DNA from: Alphaproteobacteria bacterium
GTDB lineage: Bacteria; Pseudomonadota; Alphaproteobacteria; Sphingomonadales; Sphingomonadaceae
DNA: 15,211 bases
Direction: 5' to 3'
Assembly (NCBI GenBank): GCA_018830415.1
Contig: JAHJSJ010000291.1
Span: 1 to 15,211, forward strand
Shown here in pieces: positions 1 to 6,197 of the stretch (positions are counted from its first letter, which is position 1; the number at the start of each line of letters is the position of its first letter). The notes under the pieces were generated by a model. That model was not told the origin of the DNA. It ran no database searches and saw only the letters and a program-made list of their open reading frames with translations. Made by a program: the position numbers and the translations under genes.

Positions 1-381
1 GAGCGTCAGCGCGTTGAGCGTGCTGCCGCCGAGAAGGCGAACGCGGACGCCGTGGCCACCGCCGCCAAGGAGCTGCGCGAGGTCCGGGCGCTACAGCGCC
101 AAAACGCTGTGAAGTTCGACCGGGCGCTGGCGCAAGCCGGCGCCGCCTTCGAAGAGTTGGAGACTCTGGCAAACCGCGCTGCAGCGCTGGAGCGCACGGC
201 CGGCGAGGGCAATGGCGACCGGCCTTCGCTGGTCGGTCACGCAAGGACCGGTGCGATCATCGCGGCGGTGTGGGACGCGGCCCGACCGCTCGCCAAGCGC
301 CTGCGGCTCTCCGCCGTGCCGGGCAGCCGCCGGAACATCCGCCCGCTGGCGGACCTCTACCCCAACCCCAAGGAGAAGTGA
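1..381 (+). CDS. Phage-like hypothetical protein, C-terminal part (5' cut by window edge)
   Basis: The frame is open from base 1 to a TGA at 379-381, so the real start lies outside the window; an internal GTG at 52 is only a possible start. The visible 126 residues begin with a long Ala/Glu/Arg/Lys-rich stretch (about residues 1-70) with the look of a coiled coil. A Gly-Arg-rich segment and a short basic tail ending PNPKEK follow. I do not recognise a family. The next gene starts 1 bp after this stop, as in tightly packed phage morphogenesis operons, and that is the only reason for the phage label. GC content is high and resembles the next gene more than the methyltransferase beyond it. Function unknown. 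Confidence 0.5.
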   Translation, partial: ERQRVERAAAEKANADAVATAAKELREVRALQRQNAVKFDRALAQAGAAFEELETLANRAAALERTAGEGNGDRPSLVGHARTGAIIAAVWDAARPLAKRLRLSAVPGSRRNIRPLADLYPNPKEK

Positions 382-382
382 C

Positions 383-910
383 GTGACCCTATTCGAGAAG
401 ACCGTGGGCCGCTCTGGCGAGCCCCTTTTGGACGCAATCCTGCGCCTGCACGACGAGGCGCCCAACGCCGAGAAGCGCGGCTGGGCGTTGCTGGCCAAGG
501 CTGCCGAGGACGCCGCCACCGCCCAGACCGAGGGCGAGGTGGACCTCCAGCCGCTGGCCGGTGCGCTGGCCGATGCGGCCCGCAGGCGGCGAGAGGCGAT
601 GGTCACGAACGTGCTCAACGCCGACCCGGCGATGACCCGCGCCGCCGCAGAGCAGGCTGTGGATGCGACCGACGTCGGCTCGGCGCTCGCCGACATCCTC
701 GACATGGCCGAGCGCATCGAGACCGCCGCGCCTAGCCTGAGCAAGGCCCTGGACGAGCGTTTGGCGCAGAAGGCGTCGGAGCAGGACGTGATCGAACGCG
801 CCAAGCAGCTCCAGGTCGAGAAGGCCAGGGCCGGCACGCCCGTGTCGCTGGTTCAGGCGATCGAGATTGCGAAGGCCGGGACCCCCCATTCAGCATTAGG
901 CACGACCTGA
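383..910 (+). CDS. Phage-like hypothetical protein, possibly truncated at its 3' end
   Basis: A GTG at 383 follows the previous stop by one base, with an AGGAGAAG ribosome binding site (371-378) inside the upstream gene. This gives 175 residues, mostly predicted helix and rich in Ala, Glu and Arg. Near the C-terminus, a segment of the type ERAKQLQVEKARAG..SLVQAIEIA resembles the helical tails of phage head protease/scaffold-type proteins, but this is a weak impression, not a family assignment. The last residues (AGTPHSALGTT) look unlike the rest, and the stop at 908-910 is one base from the stop of the opposing methyltransferase gene. That suggests the original 3' end was replaced when the downstream DNA arrived. 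No catalytic motif is seen. Confidence 0.5.
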   Translation: MTLFEKTVGRSGEPLLDAILRLHDEAPNAEKRGWALLAKAAEDAATAQTEGEVDLQPLAGALADAARRRREAMVTNVLNADPAMTRAAAEQAVDATDVGSALADILDMAERIETAAPSLSKALDERLAQKASEQDVIERAKQLQVEKARAGTPVSLVQAIEIAKAGTPHSALGTT

Positions 911-911
911 T

Positions 912-2132
912 TCAGGCCGCTCGGCGCTTCGATGCACTTGCTGAGATGTGCTCAAAAATAGCTCGGCCAATAGCTTCCGCCACTTGGACTGGGACCGCGT
1001 TACCGACTTGAACATACTGCTTCATCAAGCTCTCGCCAGCGAACCTGAATTTGTCCGGGAAGCCCTGCAGCCGGGCCGCTTCCCTAACCGAGATAACTCT
1101 GTCCTGTGTCGGGTGGATGTAGGCGCCCCAGTGGGGATCGCACTTTGTCAGGACCGTCGACGCCAAACCCTTACGATCGAGACGGCCATACCGTTTGGTG
1201 TGGTCCTCAGGTCTCGCACGCTGCATTCCGGCCGGTAGTAAATCAAACGGGATCGACCGCCAATTCCCCCCTTCAGGAACGTGGATCAGACGGCGCATGT
1301 TTACCTCTGTGAGACCGCTGCAGACGTGGTTGAAGACCGTCCGCGCGCCTCGCCGCGCTTCCCTTTGGTATTCAGAAAAGGCTTTCGAGCCAGAACGCGG
1401 CATTGCAAATTCACCGCCGCCGTTTTCTAGCTCCGGCAAATCTCCAATCGCTTGCCACACAGTAACGAGCCTTTTCTTGGCCGTAATCGGGCGAACCATG
1501 TTCGTCCGCGCATGGATGCGGAAGTTTGGGGACCAGTGCGTTGGTTCCGGGATCAACTCGGTGGCGCGTCCGAGCCTACTCGCGACCACAATCACCCTGC
1601 GTCGAACTTGCGGCGCACCGAACTCCTCTGCCGACAGGGTCGTGTCCGCCACATCATAGCCCATGGCACGCAGCCGCCCCTCAATTTCCTTCAGTATCGC
1701 GCCGCCAGCGATCGATCGGATACCGGGGACGTTCTCCATGACGAGAGTTTTTGGTCGAAGTTCGTCCACAAGCGAGAGGTAGTGCTCAAACAAACGCGCA
1801 CGCTCATCCTCGGCCGATCGGTGGTGGTTGTTGTGGCTGAAGGACTGGCACGGCGGGCCACCGACCAAGCAGTCAAGGTCGCCTGGCCGAAAGCCGGCAT
1901 CATCTAGGATCTCGTCGGCACCGAGGTTGCTGACCTTGCCTTCGAAGAACGACGCCTCGGGGAAGTTAAGACGGAAGGTCGACCCCGCGGCCGCATCGAC
2001 ATCGTTTCCTGACAGGATCTGCCATCCAGCGTTACGAAAGCCGACACCGAGGCCGCCCGCGCCCGAGAAGAGGTCGACGCAGGTGTACTCGCCTTCCGCC
2101 GTGGATTCCCGAGGGTAGTGTTTGATCGCCAT
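912..2132 (-). CDS. DNA (cytosine-5-)-methyltransferase, Dcm/C5 family
   Basis: This 406-residue protein transfers a methyl group from S-adenosylmethionine to C5 of cytosine in a specific DNA site. All main C5-methylase motifs are present in order: motif I DLFSGAGGLG (20-29) for SAM binding, motif IV GGPPCQSFS (91-99) with catalytic Cys95, motif VI ENV (133-135), motif VIII QVRRR (175-179), motif IX REAARLQGFP (350-359) and motif X QVGNAVP (375-381). The target recognition domain lies between motifs VIII and IX; its site cannot be read from sequence. Length is normal for the family and the frame is intact. The ATG at 2132 leaves motif I close to the N-terminus, as expected; no good ribosome binding site precedes it (AGGGAG is about 22 nt away), and no other start is available upstream. 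It is divergent from the ParB-like/SNF2 pair and looks lower in GC than the phage-like genes. No cognate restriction endonuclease or Vsr gene is visible. Confidence 0.95.
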   Translation of the reverse strand: MAIKHYPRESTAEGEYTCVDLFSGAGGLGVGFRNAGWQILSGNDVDAAAGSTFRLNFPEASFFEGKVSNLGADEILDDAGFRPGDLDCLVGGPPCQSFSHNNHHRSAEDERARLFEHYLSLVDELRPKTLVMENVPGIRSIAGGAILKEIEGRLRAMGYDVADTTLSAEEFGAPQVRRRVIVVASRLGRATELIPEPTHWSPNFRIHARTNMVRPITAKKRLVTVWQAIGDLPELENGGGEFAMPRSGSKAFSEYQREARRGARTVFNHVCSGLTEVNMRRLIHVPEGGNWRSIPFDLLPAGMQRARPEDHTKRYGRLDRKGLASTVLTKCDPHWGAYIHPTQDRVISVREAARLQGFPDKFRFAGESLMKQYVQVGNAVPVQVAEAIGRAIFEHISASASKRRAA

Positions 2133-2164
2133 CGTGCGAGATTCACTACTTGTTCTCCCTCCGA

Positions 2165-2177
2165 AGGGGAATCCCCT
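2165..2177. promoter_or_regulatory. Small palindrome in the divergent methyltransferase / ParB-like promoter region
   Basis: AGGGG-aat-CCCCT is a 13-bp dyad 33 bp upstream of the methyltransferase ATG, within the 170-bp gap that must hold promoters for both directions. It could be an operator for autoregulation or simply part of the methyltransferase leader. There is no direct evidence of binding. Confidence 0.25.
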
Positions 2178-2235
2178 CTCTGCGCCGAGTCAACGATTTT
2201 TTGCCCAGCGTGGCTTTCACGCCGAGTTGCAGCCC

Positions 2236-2263
2236 TTGACATCTGAGAACCCTTGCTTATTCT
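2236..2263 (+). promoter_or_regulatory. Sigma-70-type promoter for the ParB-like/SNF2 operon
   Basis: A perfect -35 box TTGACA (2236-2241) is followed after 16 bp by TATTCT (2258-2263), which matches four of six bases of the -10 consensus. Transcription would begin near 2270, leaving a leader of about 33 nt before the ATG at 2303. No equally good promoter was found on the opposite strand for the methyltransferase. Confidence 0.6.
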
Positions 2264-2302
2264 TGCCTCATCTTGACTGAGCAAGTTATGAAAGGAAATC
2301 CG

Positions 2303-3544
2303 ATGGCCGAGCAGGACGCAGCACTTGAAGAGCTCCCGACCACCGCGAAGCGGACCGTTTATGAAAGGATTGGCACCAAGGAGTGGGTGCTAGAAGAGGT
2401 GCAGCTCGACGTGAGTGACGACGTGGCGCTGTGGGCTGACAATCCGCGCCTGCAAACTTCCCTGATGGAGGGCTTCTCGTCCGAGACCGATCTGGAAGAG
2501 GCATTGCGGCTGTCGCCCGGATACGACGGTTTGCGCAAATCCATCCAGGAAATCGGCCAGATGCAGTCGATTTACGTCAAGCGCACCAGCACAGGAAAGT
2601 TCCTTGTCCTCGAAGGCGCCACCCGCGTCACGATCCTCCGTGAACTGGACCGCAAGTTCAAGAGCGGCAAGAATGAGGGAGTCTTCCGCCATGTCAACGC
2701 GAAGATCCTGCCCCCCGAGTTCTCCGAGCGGGACGTGGCGATCTTGCTTGCGGGCATCCATGTCCGCGGATCGGGTGTCCGCGACTGGGGTCGCTATATT
2801 GAGGCGAAGTTCATCTACGAGACGGTCGCCGGTCGCCCCGGCCACCCACCCCTAATGAATCAGACGACCCTTGCGGAAAACATGGGTAAGTCCGAATCTT
2901 GGGTCGCACGCCTCAAGAGCGCATACGAGTTCGCCTTGAAATTCGTTGAGCACATCGACGATGAGGTCAACCCCCGCAAGCTCGCTGCCGAGAAGTTCAG
3001 CGTGCTGGAGGAGATCAGCAAGGCTCGCGTCGTCGGCCCCCAGCTTCGGGACTTTGACAACTCCGCATACGACGAGCTCCGCAGCGACGTATTCGACATG
3101 GTCCGCAATGAGGTTTTCAAGGAATACCGCGACGCTCGTTTCCTGAAAGAATTCCACGAGGACGAGGACGCCTGGGATCAGCTCAAGTCGGGCCAGAAGC
3201 ACATCGCAAACCAACTTGCGAAGCAGGTGCAGGACAAAAGCAGCAGCCCCAAGGCGCGTATTGCGAACATCCCGCAGACGGTCCGTCGCGCCATCGAGCG
3301 CGGCGACGACTCCTTCGACGATGAGGACATCGCGAGCCTTCAGCAGACGATCGACCTAATCGAGGACAAGGTGCATGAGGGTGTCCACCCCTACCGGCTT
3401 GCGATCCGCAAAGCGGCGCGCACCCTCAACAAGGCGAGCCGGGCGGATGTGCAGGACCTCGATCAGAGTGACATCGAAGAGCTGCGGGAGGCATTCGGGT
3501 ACTTCGAAGGCCTCGTCGGGCAGTATGGACAGGGAGTGTCCTGA
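2303..3544 (+). CDS. ParB/Srx-like N-terminal domain protein with helix-turn-helix (not a partition ParB)
   Basis: This is a 413-residue protein from the ATG at 2303, chosen because AAAGGA (2291-2296) lies six bases upstream; in-frame TTG 2273 and ATG 2288 are weaker alternatives. A ParB-like fold is indicated by WADNPRL (44-50), the NPR motif that opens ParB N-domains, then a helical KSIQEIGQMQSIYVKR stretch (79-94), and LEGATR (103-108) in place of the usual GHRR/GNRR box. A probable helix-turn-helix follows (TLAENMGKSESWVARLKSA, 189-207). The C-terminal half is acidic, helical and unassigned. No ParA-type ATPase is adjacent. The neighbours are a cytosine methylase and an SNF2 helicase, so a role as DNA-binding or nucleotide-dependent clamp/specificity subunit of that module is inferred, not shown. 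Some ParB-like proteins have nuclease activity; I cannot tell here. Confidence 0.75.
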   Translation: MAEQDAALEELPTTAKRTVYERIGTKEWVLEEVQLDVSDDVALWADNPRLQTSLMEGFSSETDLEEALRLSPGYDGLRKSIQEIGQMQSIYVKRTSTGKFLVLEGATRVTILRELDRKFKSGKNEGVFRHVNAKILPPEFSERDVAILLAGIHVRGSGVRDWGRYIEAKFIYETVAGRPGHPPLMNQTTLAENMGKSESWVARLKSAYEFALKFVEHIDDEVNPRKLAAEKFSVLEEISKARVVGPQLRDFDNSAYDELRSDVFDMVRNEVFKEYRDARFLKEFHEDEDAWDQLKSGQKHIANQLAKQVQDKSSSPKARIANIPQTVRRAIERGDDSFDDEDIASLQQTIDLIEDKVHEGVHPYRLAIRKAARTLNKASRADVQDLDQSDIEELREAFGYFEGLVGQYGQGVS

Positions 3545-3545
3545 A

Positions 3546-4949
3546 GTGACATTCGAGCTCCTTGAACACCAGCACGAAGGCGTTGGCTTCCTGACGGGTC
3601 GGGCCGCTGGCCTCCTCGCCTTCGAGCAGGGGCTCGGCAAAACGTTCGTCGCAATCGAGGCTTTTCGTACGCTTGTACGTGACGACCGCGCGGACCGCAT
3701 GCTCGTGGTCTGCCCCAACTCGCTCAAGCGCAACTGGGTCGCCGAATTCGAAAAGTTCGCGCCGGAGGTCTCGGTCGATGTAGCCGAAGGGACTCCACGC
3801 GCACGTCGGACGACCTTCAGGGGATCGCGCGCGCAAGTGATCGTAACCAGCTATGAAACGGCACGCGCCGAAACCACGGCCCTCCTCGCCCTGGCACAAA
3901 GGCAGCGGACCGTCCTCGTACTCGATGAGTCGCACGCCGCGAAAAACTGGCACTCACTCACCTCGACAGCGGCACGGACGATCGCGCCCTACTGCGAGTT
4001 CCGCTGGCTCCTCTCAGGCACGCCAGTGACCAACACTGCGACCGACATTTTCACGCAGGTGGAGATCATTGCTCCCGGCCGCGGACTGCTCGGCTCCCTC
4101 GAGTCCTTCAAGGCCCGGCTCGACGCAGACCCCAACGCGACATTCGCGAGAGACGTTATCGATAGGCTTGTCCTCCGTCGCACCAAGGAGGAGTGTCTCG
4201 ACCTGCCCGATAAGTCCTTCACCGACGTGATCGTCGAGCTCCCAGCATGGCAGCGTAGGCTCTATGACGACATGCGGGACGAGATGATCTGCGAGATTGA
4301 AGGGATGAGCGGCGAGCAATACAGGGCCTTCGCGCCGACGGCGCTCGCGAAGCTCACCCGCCTCATCCAAATCGCGAGCAACCCTGCGCTCCTCTTTCCA
4401 GATCTCAGCAGCACGCCCGCCAAATTCGAAGCTCTCGACGGCCTGGTCACGGACATCCTCTCGGTGCCCGGCAGGAAAATCATCCTTTGGTCCAACTACA
4501 TCCGCACAATTGAGATGCTCTTGGAGCGCTTCGAAGGATCAGCGGCAATCTATGGGGCGACCCCGACCGCAGAACGTCAGGAGATTGCTGATCGGTTTCA
4601 GGGCGATCCCTCGCTCCGTCTCCTTATCGCCAACCCTGCCGCAGCGGGAACCGGATTCACACTCACGGCAGCAAGCTACACAATCTACGAGTCCCTTTCC
4701 TGGCGCTACGACCACTTCGCGCAGAGCCAGGACCGCAACCATCGCATCGGCCAGACGGAGCCGGTCACCTACCTTCGCCTCATCGGCGCCGACACGATCG
4801 AGGAGGCGATCACGAGGTCGCTTGAGCGGAAGTCCGCCCTGGCCAGGAGCCTCTTGGGCGACAGTACCGGCGGCGACCCCGTCGCTCAGCTCACTCAAGA
4901 CGAGTTTTGTCAGTTGCTTCGCACCAATAGGCTGCCGGATGCGGAGTGA
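3546..4949 (+). CDS. Compact SNF2-family DEAD/DEAH helicase-like ATPase
   Basis: This 467-residue superfamily 2 ATPase would use ATP to translocate on double-stranded DNA. Walker A GLGKT is at 29-33, the Walker B box DESH at 127-130, motif III LSGTP at 156-160 and the diagnostic SNF2 motif VI QSQDRNHRIGQ at 393-403. Both RecA lobes are intact, but there is almost nothing before the helicase core and no nuclease, chromo- or zinc-binding domain, so it is a minimal motor. I chose GTG 3546 because AGGGAG (3531-3536) lies 9 nt upstream; ATG 3525 in the same frame is possible and would overlap the ParB-like gene. Either way the start sits on the end of the upstream gene, implying translational coupling and joint function. 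Similar SNF2 proteins occur in phage replication modules (often with VRR-NUC nucleases) and in defence loci such as DISARM (drmD); neither set of partners is seen. Confidence 0.85.
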   Translation: MTFELLEHQHEGVGFLTGRAAGLLAFEQGLGKTFVAIEAFRTLVRDDRADRMLVVCPNSLKRNWVAEFEKFAPEVSVDVAEGTPRARRTTFRGSRAQVIVTSYETARAETTALLALAQRQRTVLVLDESHAAKNWHSLTSTAARTIAPYCEFRWLLSGTPVTNTATDIFTQVEIIAPGRGLLGSLESFKARLDADPNATFARDVIDRLVLRRTKEECLDLPDKSFTDVIVELPAWQRRLYDDMRDEMICEIEGMSGEQYRAFAPTALAKLTRLIQIASNPALLFPDLSSTPAKFEALDGLVTDILSVPGRKIILWSNYIRTIEMLLERFEGSAAIYGATPTAERQEIADRFQGDPSLRLLIANPAAAGTGFTLTAASYTIYESLSWRYDHFAQSQDRNHRIGQTEPVTYLRLIGADTIEEAITRSLERKSALARSLLGDSTGGDPVAQLTQDEFCQLLRTNRLPDAE

Positions 4950-4988
4950 ACTTGTCAGGGCAGCCACCCCTAACGCTGGAGAAAAATT

Positions 4989-5231
4989 ATGGGCAGCAAT
5001 GATCGATATGTCGTGAAGCATCCGAAAGGTTGGGCCGTGAAAGGCCCTAAGTCCGAGCGGGCGAGCGCGGTTGCACCGACGCAGCGCGAAGCCGAAGCGA
5101 GGGCCAAGCAGATTGTGGGCAATCTCGGAGGCGGTGAAGTTCGGATCCAGGGCACCAATGGGCGCTTCCGCGACTCCGACACGGTGGCACCTGGGAACGA
5201 CCCTAACCCTCCCCGCGACACCAAGCACTGA
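4989..5231 (+). CDS. DUF2188 family small protein
   Basis: This is an 80-residue protein from ATG 4989, with GGAG at 4978-4981 seven bases upstream. It shows the DUF2188 layout: RYVVKHPKGWAVK near the N-terminus, a central TQREAEARAKQI helix, a GGGEVRIQGTNGRFRDSDT hairpin, and the family's typical ending GNDPNPPRDTKH. The family is small, soluble and of unknown function, widespread in proteobacteria and often found on mobile DNA. It lies 39 bp downstream of the helicase gene in the same direction and could share its transcript. Whether it belongs to the methylase/ParB/SNF2 module or is ordinary island cargo cannot be decided. Confidence 0.8.
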   Translation: MGSNDRYVVKHPKGWAVKGPKSERASAVAPTQREAEARAKQIVGNLGGGEVRIQGTNGRFRDSDTVAPGNDPNPPRDTKH

Positions 5232-5244
5232 CGGGATACGAACT

Positions 5245-5415
5245 ATGAAGAAGATACGGCCACCGCGTCCGCCCCGTCCGCCCAAACCCATCGACCGCAT
5301 CGAGGGTATCCGACCCATCAAGCCCATCGGCAAGAATCGCTGGGTCAAAGGCCATTGGCGCTATGACTACGGTCGGCGAGCGTGGGATTGGATCAGCGGT
5401 CATTGGGCGAAGTAG
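5245..5415 (+). CDS. Small basic protein with Pro-rich N-terminus and two WxxGHW repeats
   Basis: This is a 56-residue protein from ATG 5245 to TAG 5413-5415, 13 bp after the DUF2188 stop. The N-terminus is a Lys/Pro/Arg run (KKIRPPRPPRPPKP), and the C-terminal half contains WVKGHW and WDWISGHW, matching the aromatic WxxGxW (YXWXXGHW, BCPO-related) repeat type. These repeats are usually found in small secreted or periplasmic proteins, but no signal peptide is visible here. The upstream ribosome binding site is poor (CGGGAT). The compositional regularity and repeat match support a real gene, though a spurious short frame cannot be excluded. Function unknown. Confidence 0.55.
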   Translation: MKKIRPPRPPRPPKPIDRIEGIRPIKPIGKNRWVKGHWRYDYGRRAWDWISGHWAK

Positions 5416-5429
5416 CGCCTGCACCCGTT

Positions 5430-5448
5430 GGGCCTAGTTCGGGCCTAG
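5430..5448. repeat. Short tandem direct repeat between island genes and tRNA-Leu
   Basis: GGGCCTAG occurs at 5430-5437 and again at 5441-5448, separated by TTC, in the 91-bp gap between the last small gene and the 3' end of tRNA-Leu. It is noted because integrase arm-type or directionality-factor sites often take the form of short direct repeats next to an attachment site. This is only suggestive, and the rest of the gap shows nothing recognisable. Confidence 0.3.
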
Positions 5449-5506
5449 AAACGTAGAACGTCGGACCTTCCCGGCACCTTGGGCCGAGAAAGTCTAACGT
5501 TTTCAA

Positions 5507-5591
5507 TGGTGCGGGCGGCGGGACTCGAACCCGCACGATCAAAGATCAGGGGATTTTAAGTCCCCGGCGTCTACCATTCCGCCACACCCGC
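5507..5591 (-). tRNA. tRNA-Leu (anticodon UAA), CCA encoded
   Basis: On the minus strand an 85-nt cloverleaf begins GCGGGTG (5591-5585) and closes with CGCCCGC (5517-5511), giving a 7-bp acceptor stem with one T-G pair. Discriminator A (5510) and an encoded CCA (5509-5507) follow. The anticodon arm is GGGGA-CTTAAAA-TCCCC, with anticodon TAA, which decodes UUA leucine codons. A T-loop GGTTCGAACC and an extended variable arm are as expected for class II tRNA-Leu. Its 3' end faces the accessory region at 1-5506, so it is a plausible integration target; no duplicate of its 3' end was seen elsewhere in the window. Confidence 0.95.
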
Positions 5592-5701
5592 AAGATGCGC
5601 GACGGCTCATGGCACATCTTGCCCGCGCAATGCCAGAGCCTGCCTGCGTGTGGCTGCGCGGCGGCGGGTATTTTGAACAATGGGATGGACGGTTGCGGTG
5701 T

Positions 5702-5741
5702 GCGGAGCGCCAATGTTTCACGTGAAACATTGGCGCTCCGC
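5702..5741. promoter_or_regulatory. parS: parS centromere site embedded in a 40-bp perfect palindrome
   Basis: TGTTTCACGTGAAACA at 5714-5729 is the consensus chromosomal parS sequence recognised by partition ParB proteins. Here the symmetry continues perfectly for 12 more bases on each side (arm 5702-5721 against 5722-5741), giving two 20-base arms with no spacer. parS sites normally cluster near the replication origin, which places this window in that part of the chromosome. The palindrome lies between the end of ihfB (5772) and the promoter side of tRNA-Leu, both leftward. In RNA it would form a very stable hairpin and could also block read-through, but no T-tract follows on either strand. 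Confidence 0.9.
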
Positions 5742-5771
5742 GACTCCGTTACCGCATTTTCCGCGCAGCGC

Positions 5772-6053
5772 CTACGCCTTGTTCAGTCGCTCACGGATTT
5801 CCTTGCCGGCCTTGAAATAGGGCACACGCTTGGAAGGCACGGCCACCGTTTCGCCGGTGCGCGGATTGCGCCCGCTGCGCGCTTCGCGTTCGCGCGTCGA
5901 AAACGCGCCAAAACCGCGCAATTCGACTCGCCCTCCCTCGGCCAGCCGCTGAGCGATTTCATCGAAGAAGATATCCACCACCTGCTCGACTTCGTCGGCG
6001 CGCAGTTCGGGATTATCTTTGTGTAGTGCCTGCAACAACTCGGATCTGATCAT
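5772..6053 (-). CDS. ihfB: Integration host factor subunit beta
   Basis: This 93-residue DNA-bending protein of the HU/IHF family pairs with IHF-alpha and kinks DNA by roughly a U-turn in recombination, replication and sigma-54 promoter complexes. The sequence starts MIRSELLQAL, has the dimerisation helices up to about residue 40, then RGFGAF (46-51) and the beta-ribbon arm with GRNPRTGE (61-68), whose Pro64 is the intercalating residue. The ending KRVPYFKAGKEIRERL is typical. The fit to alphaproteobacterial IHF-beta is better than to HU because of the VELRGFGAF and PYFKAGKE segments. ATG 6053 is preceded by GGGAG at the proper distance. IHF is also an integrase cofactor for many islands, so its closeness to a probable integration site is noted without a claimed link. 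Confidence 0.9.
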   Translation of the reverse strand: MIRSELLQALHKDNPELRADEVEQVVDIFFDEIAQRLAEGGRVELRGFGAFSTREREARSGRNPRTGETVAVPSKRVPYFKAGKEIRERLNKA

Positions 6054-6197
6054 GGTGATCTCCCGGTGCCCATGGGCGGTCTGGCCGCCATATCACACCG
6101 TAAGCGGGTTTGACCCCGCGGTTTCCTCAATTCGCCTCCGACCCGTAAGGCGCCCCCATTAATCGCAGCGCGCAGCAGGATGCAATCCCGCAACGTC

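Noticed and set aside
91..889. Minus-strand frames of 248 and 166 codons opposite the phage-like genes
   Set aside because: Composition is Ser/Arg/Ala-rich shadow type. The plus-strand frames have ribosome binding sites and tight gene spacing, so those were kept.
2303..3544. The ParB-like gene as the partition protein for the parS at 5714-5729
   Set aside because: No parA is adjacent, the ParB box is atypical, and the gene lies in accessory DNA next to methylase and helicase genes. The chromosomal ParB should be encoded elsewhere.
912..4949. DISARM system (which can include an SNF2-like drmD and a C5 methylase drmMII)
   Set aside because: The core genes drmA, drmB and drmC are not in the window, and the ParB-like gene is not part of DISARM. 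Only two individual families are shared.
5591..5621. CAAGATG/CATCTTG inverted repeat just upstream of tRNA-Leu
   Set aside because: Seven-bp arms with a 17-bp loop, its first base lying in the acceptor stem; too weak and with no clear role, so not listed as a feature.
5702..5741. The 40-bp palindrome as an ordinary intrinsic terminator of ihfB
   Set aside because: Neither side has a T-tract and the centre is an exact parS consensus. A terminator-like role can only be secondary.
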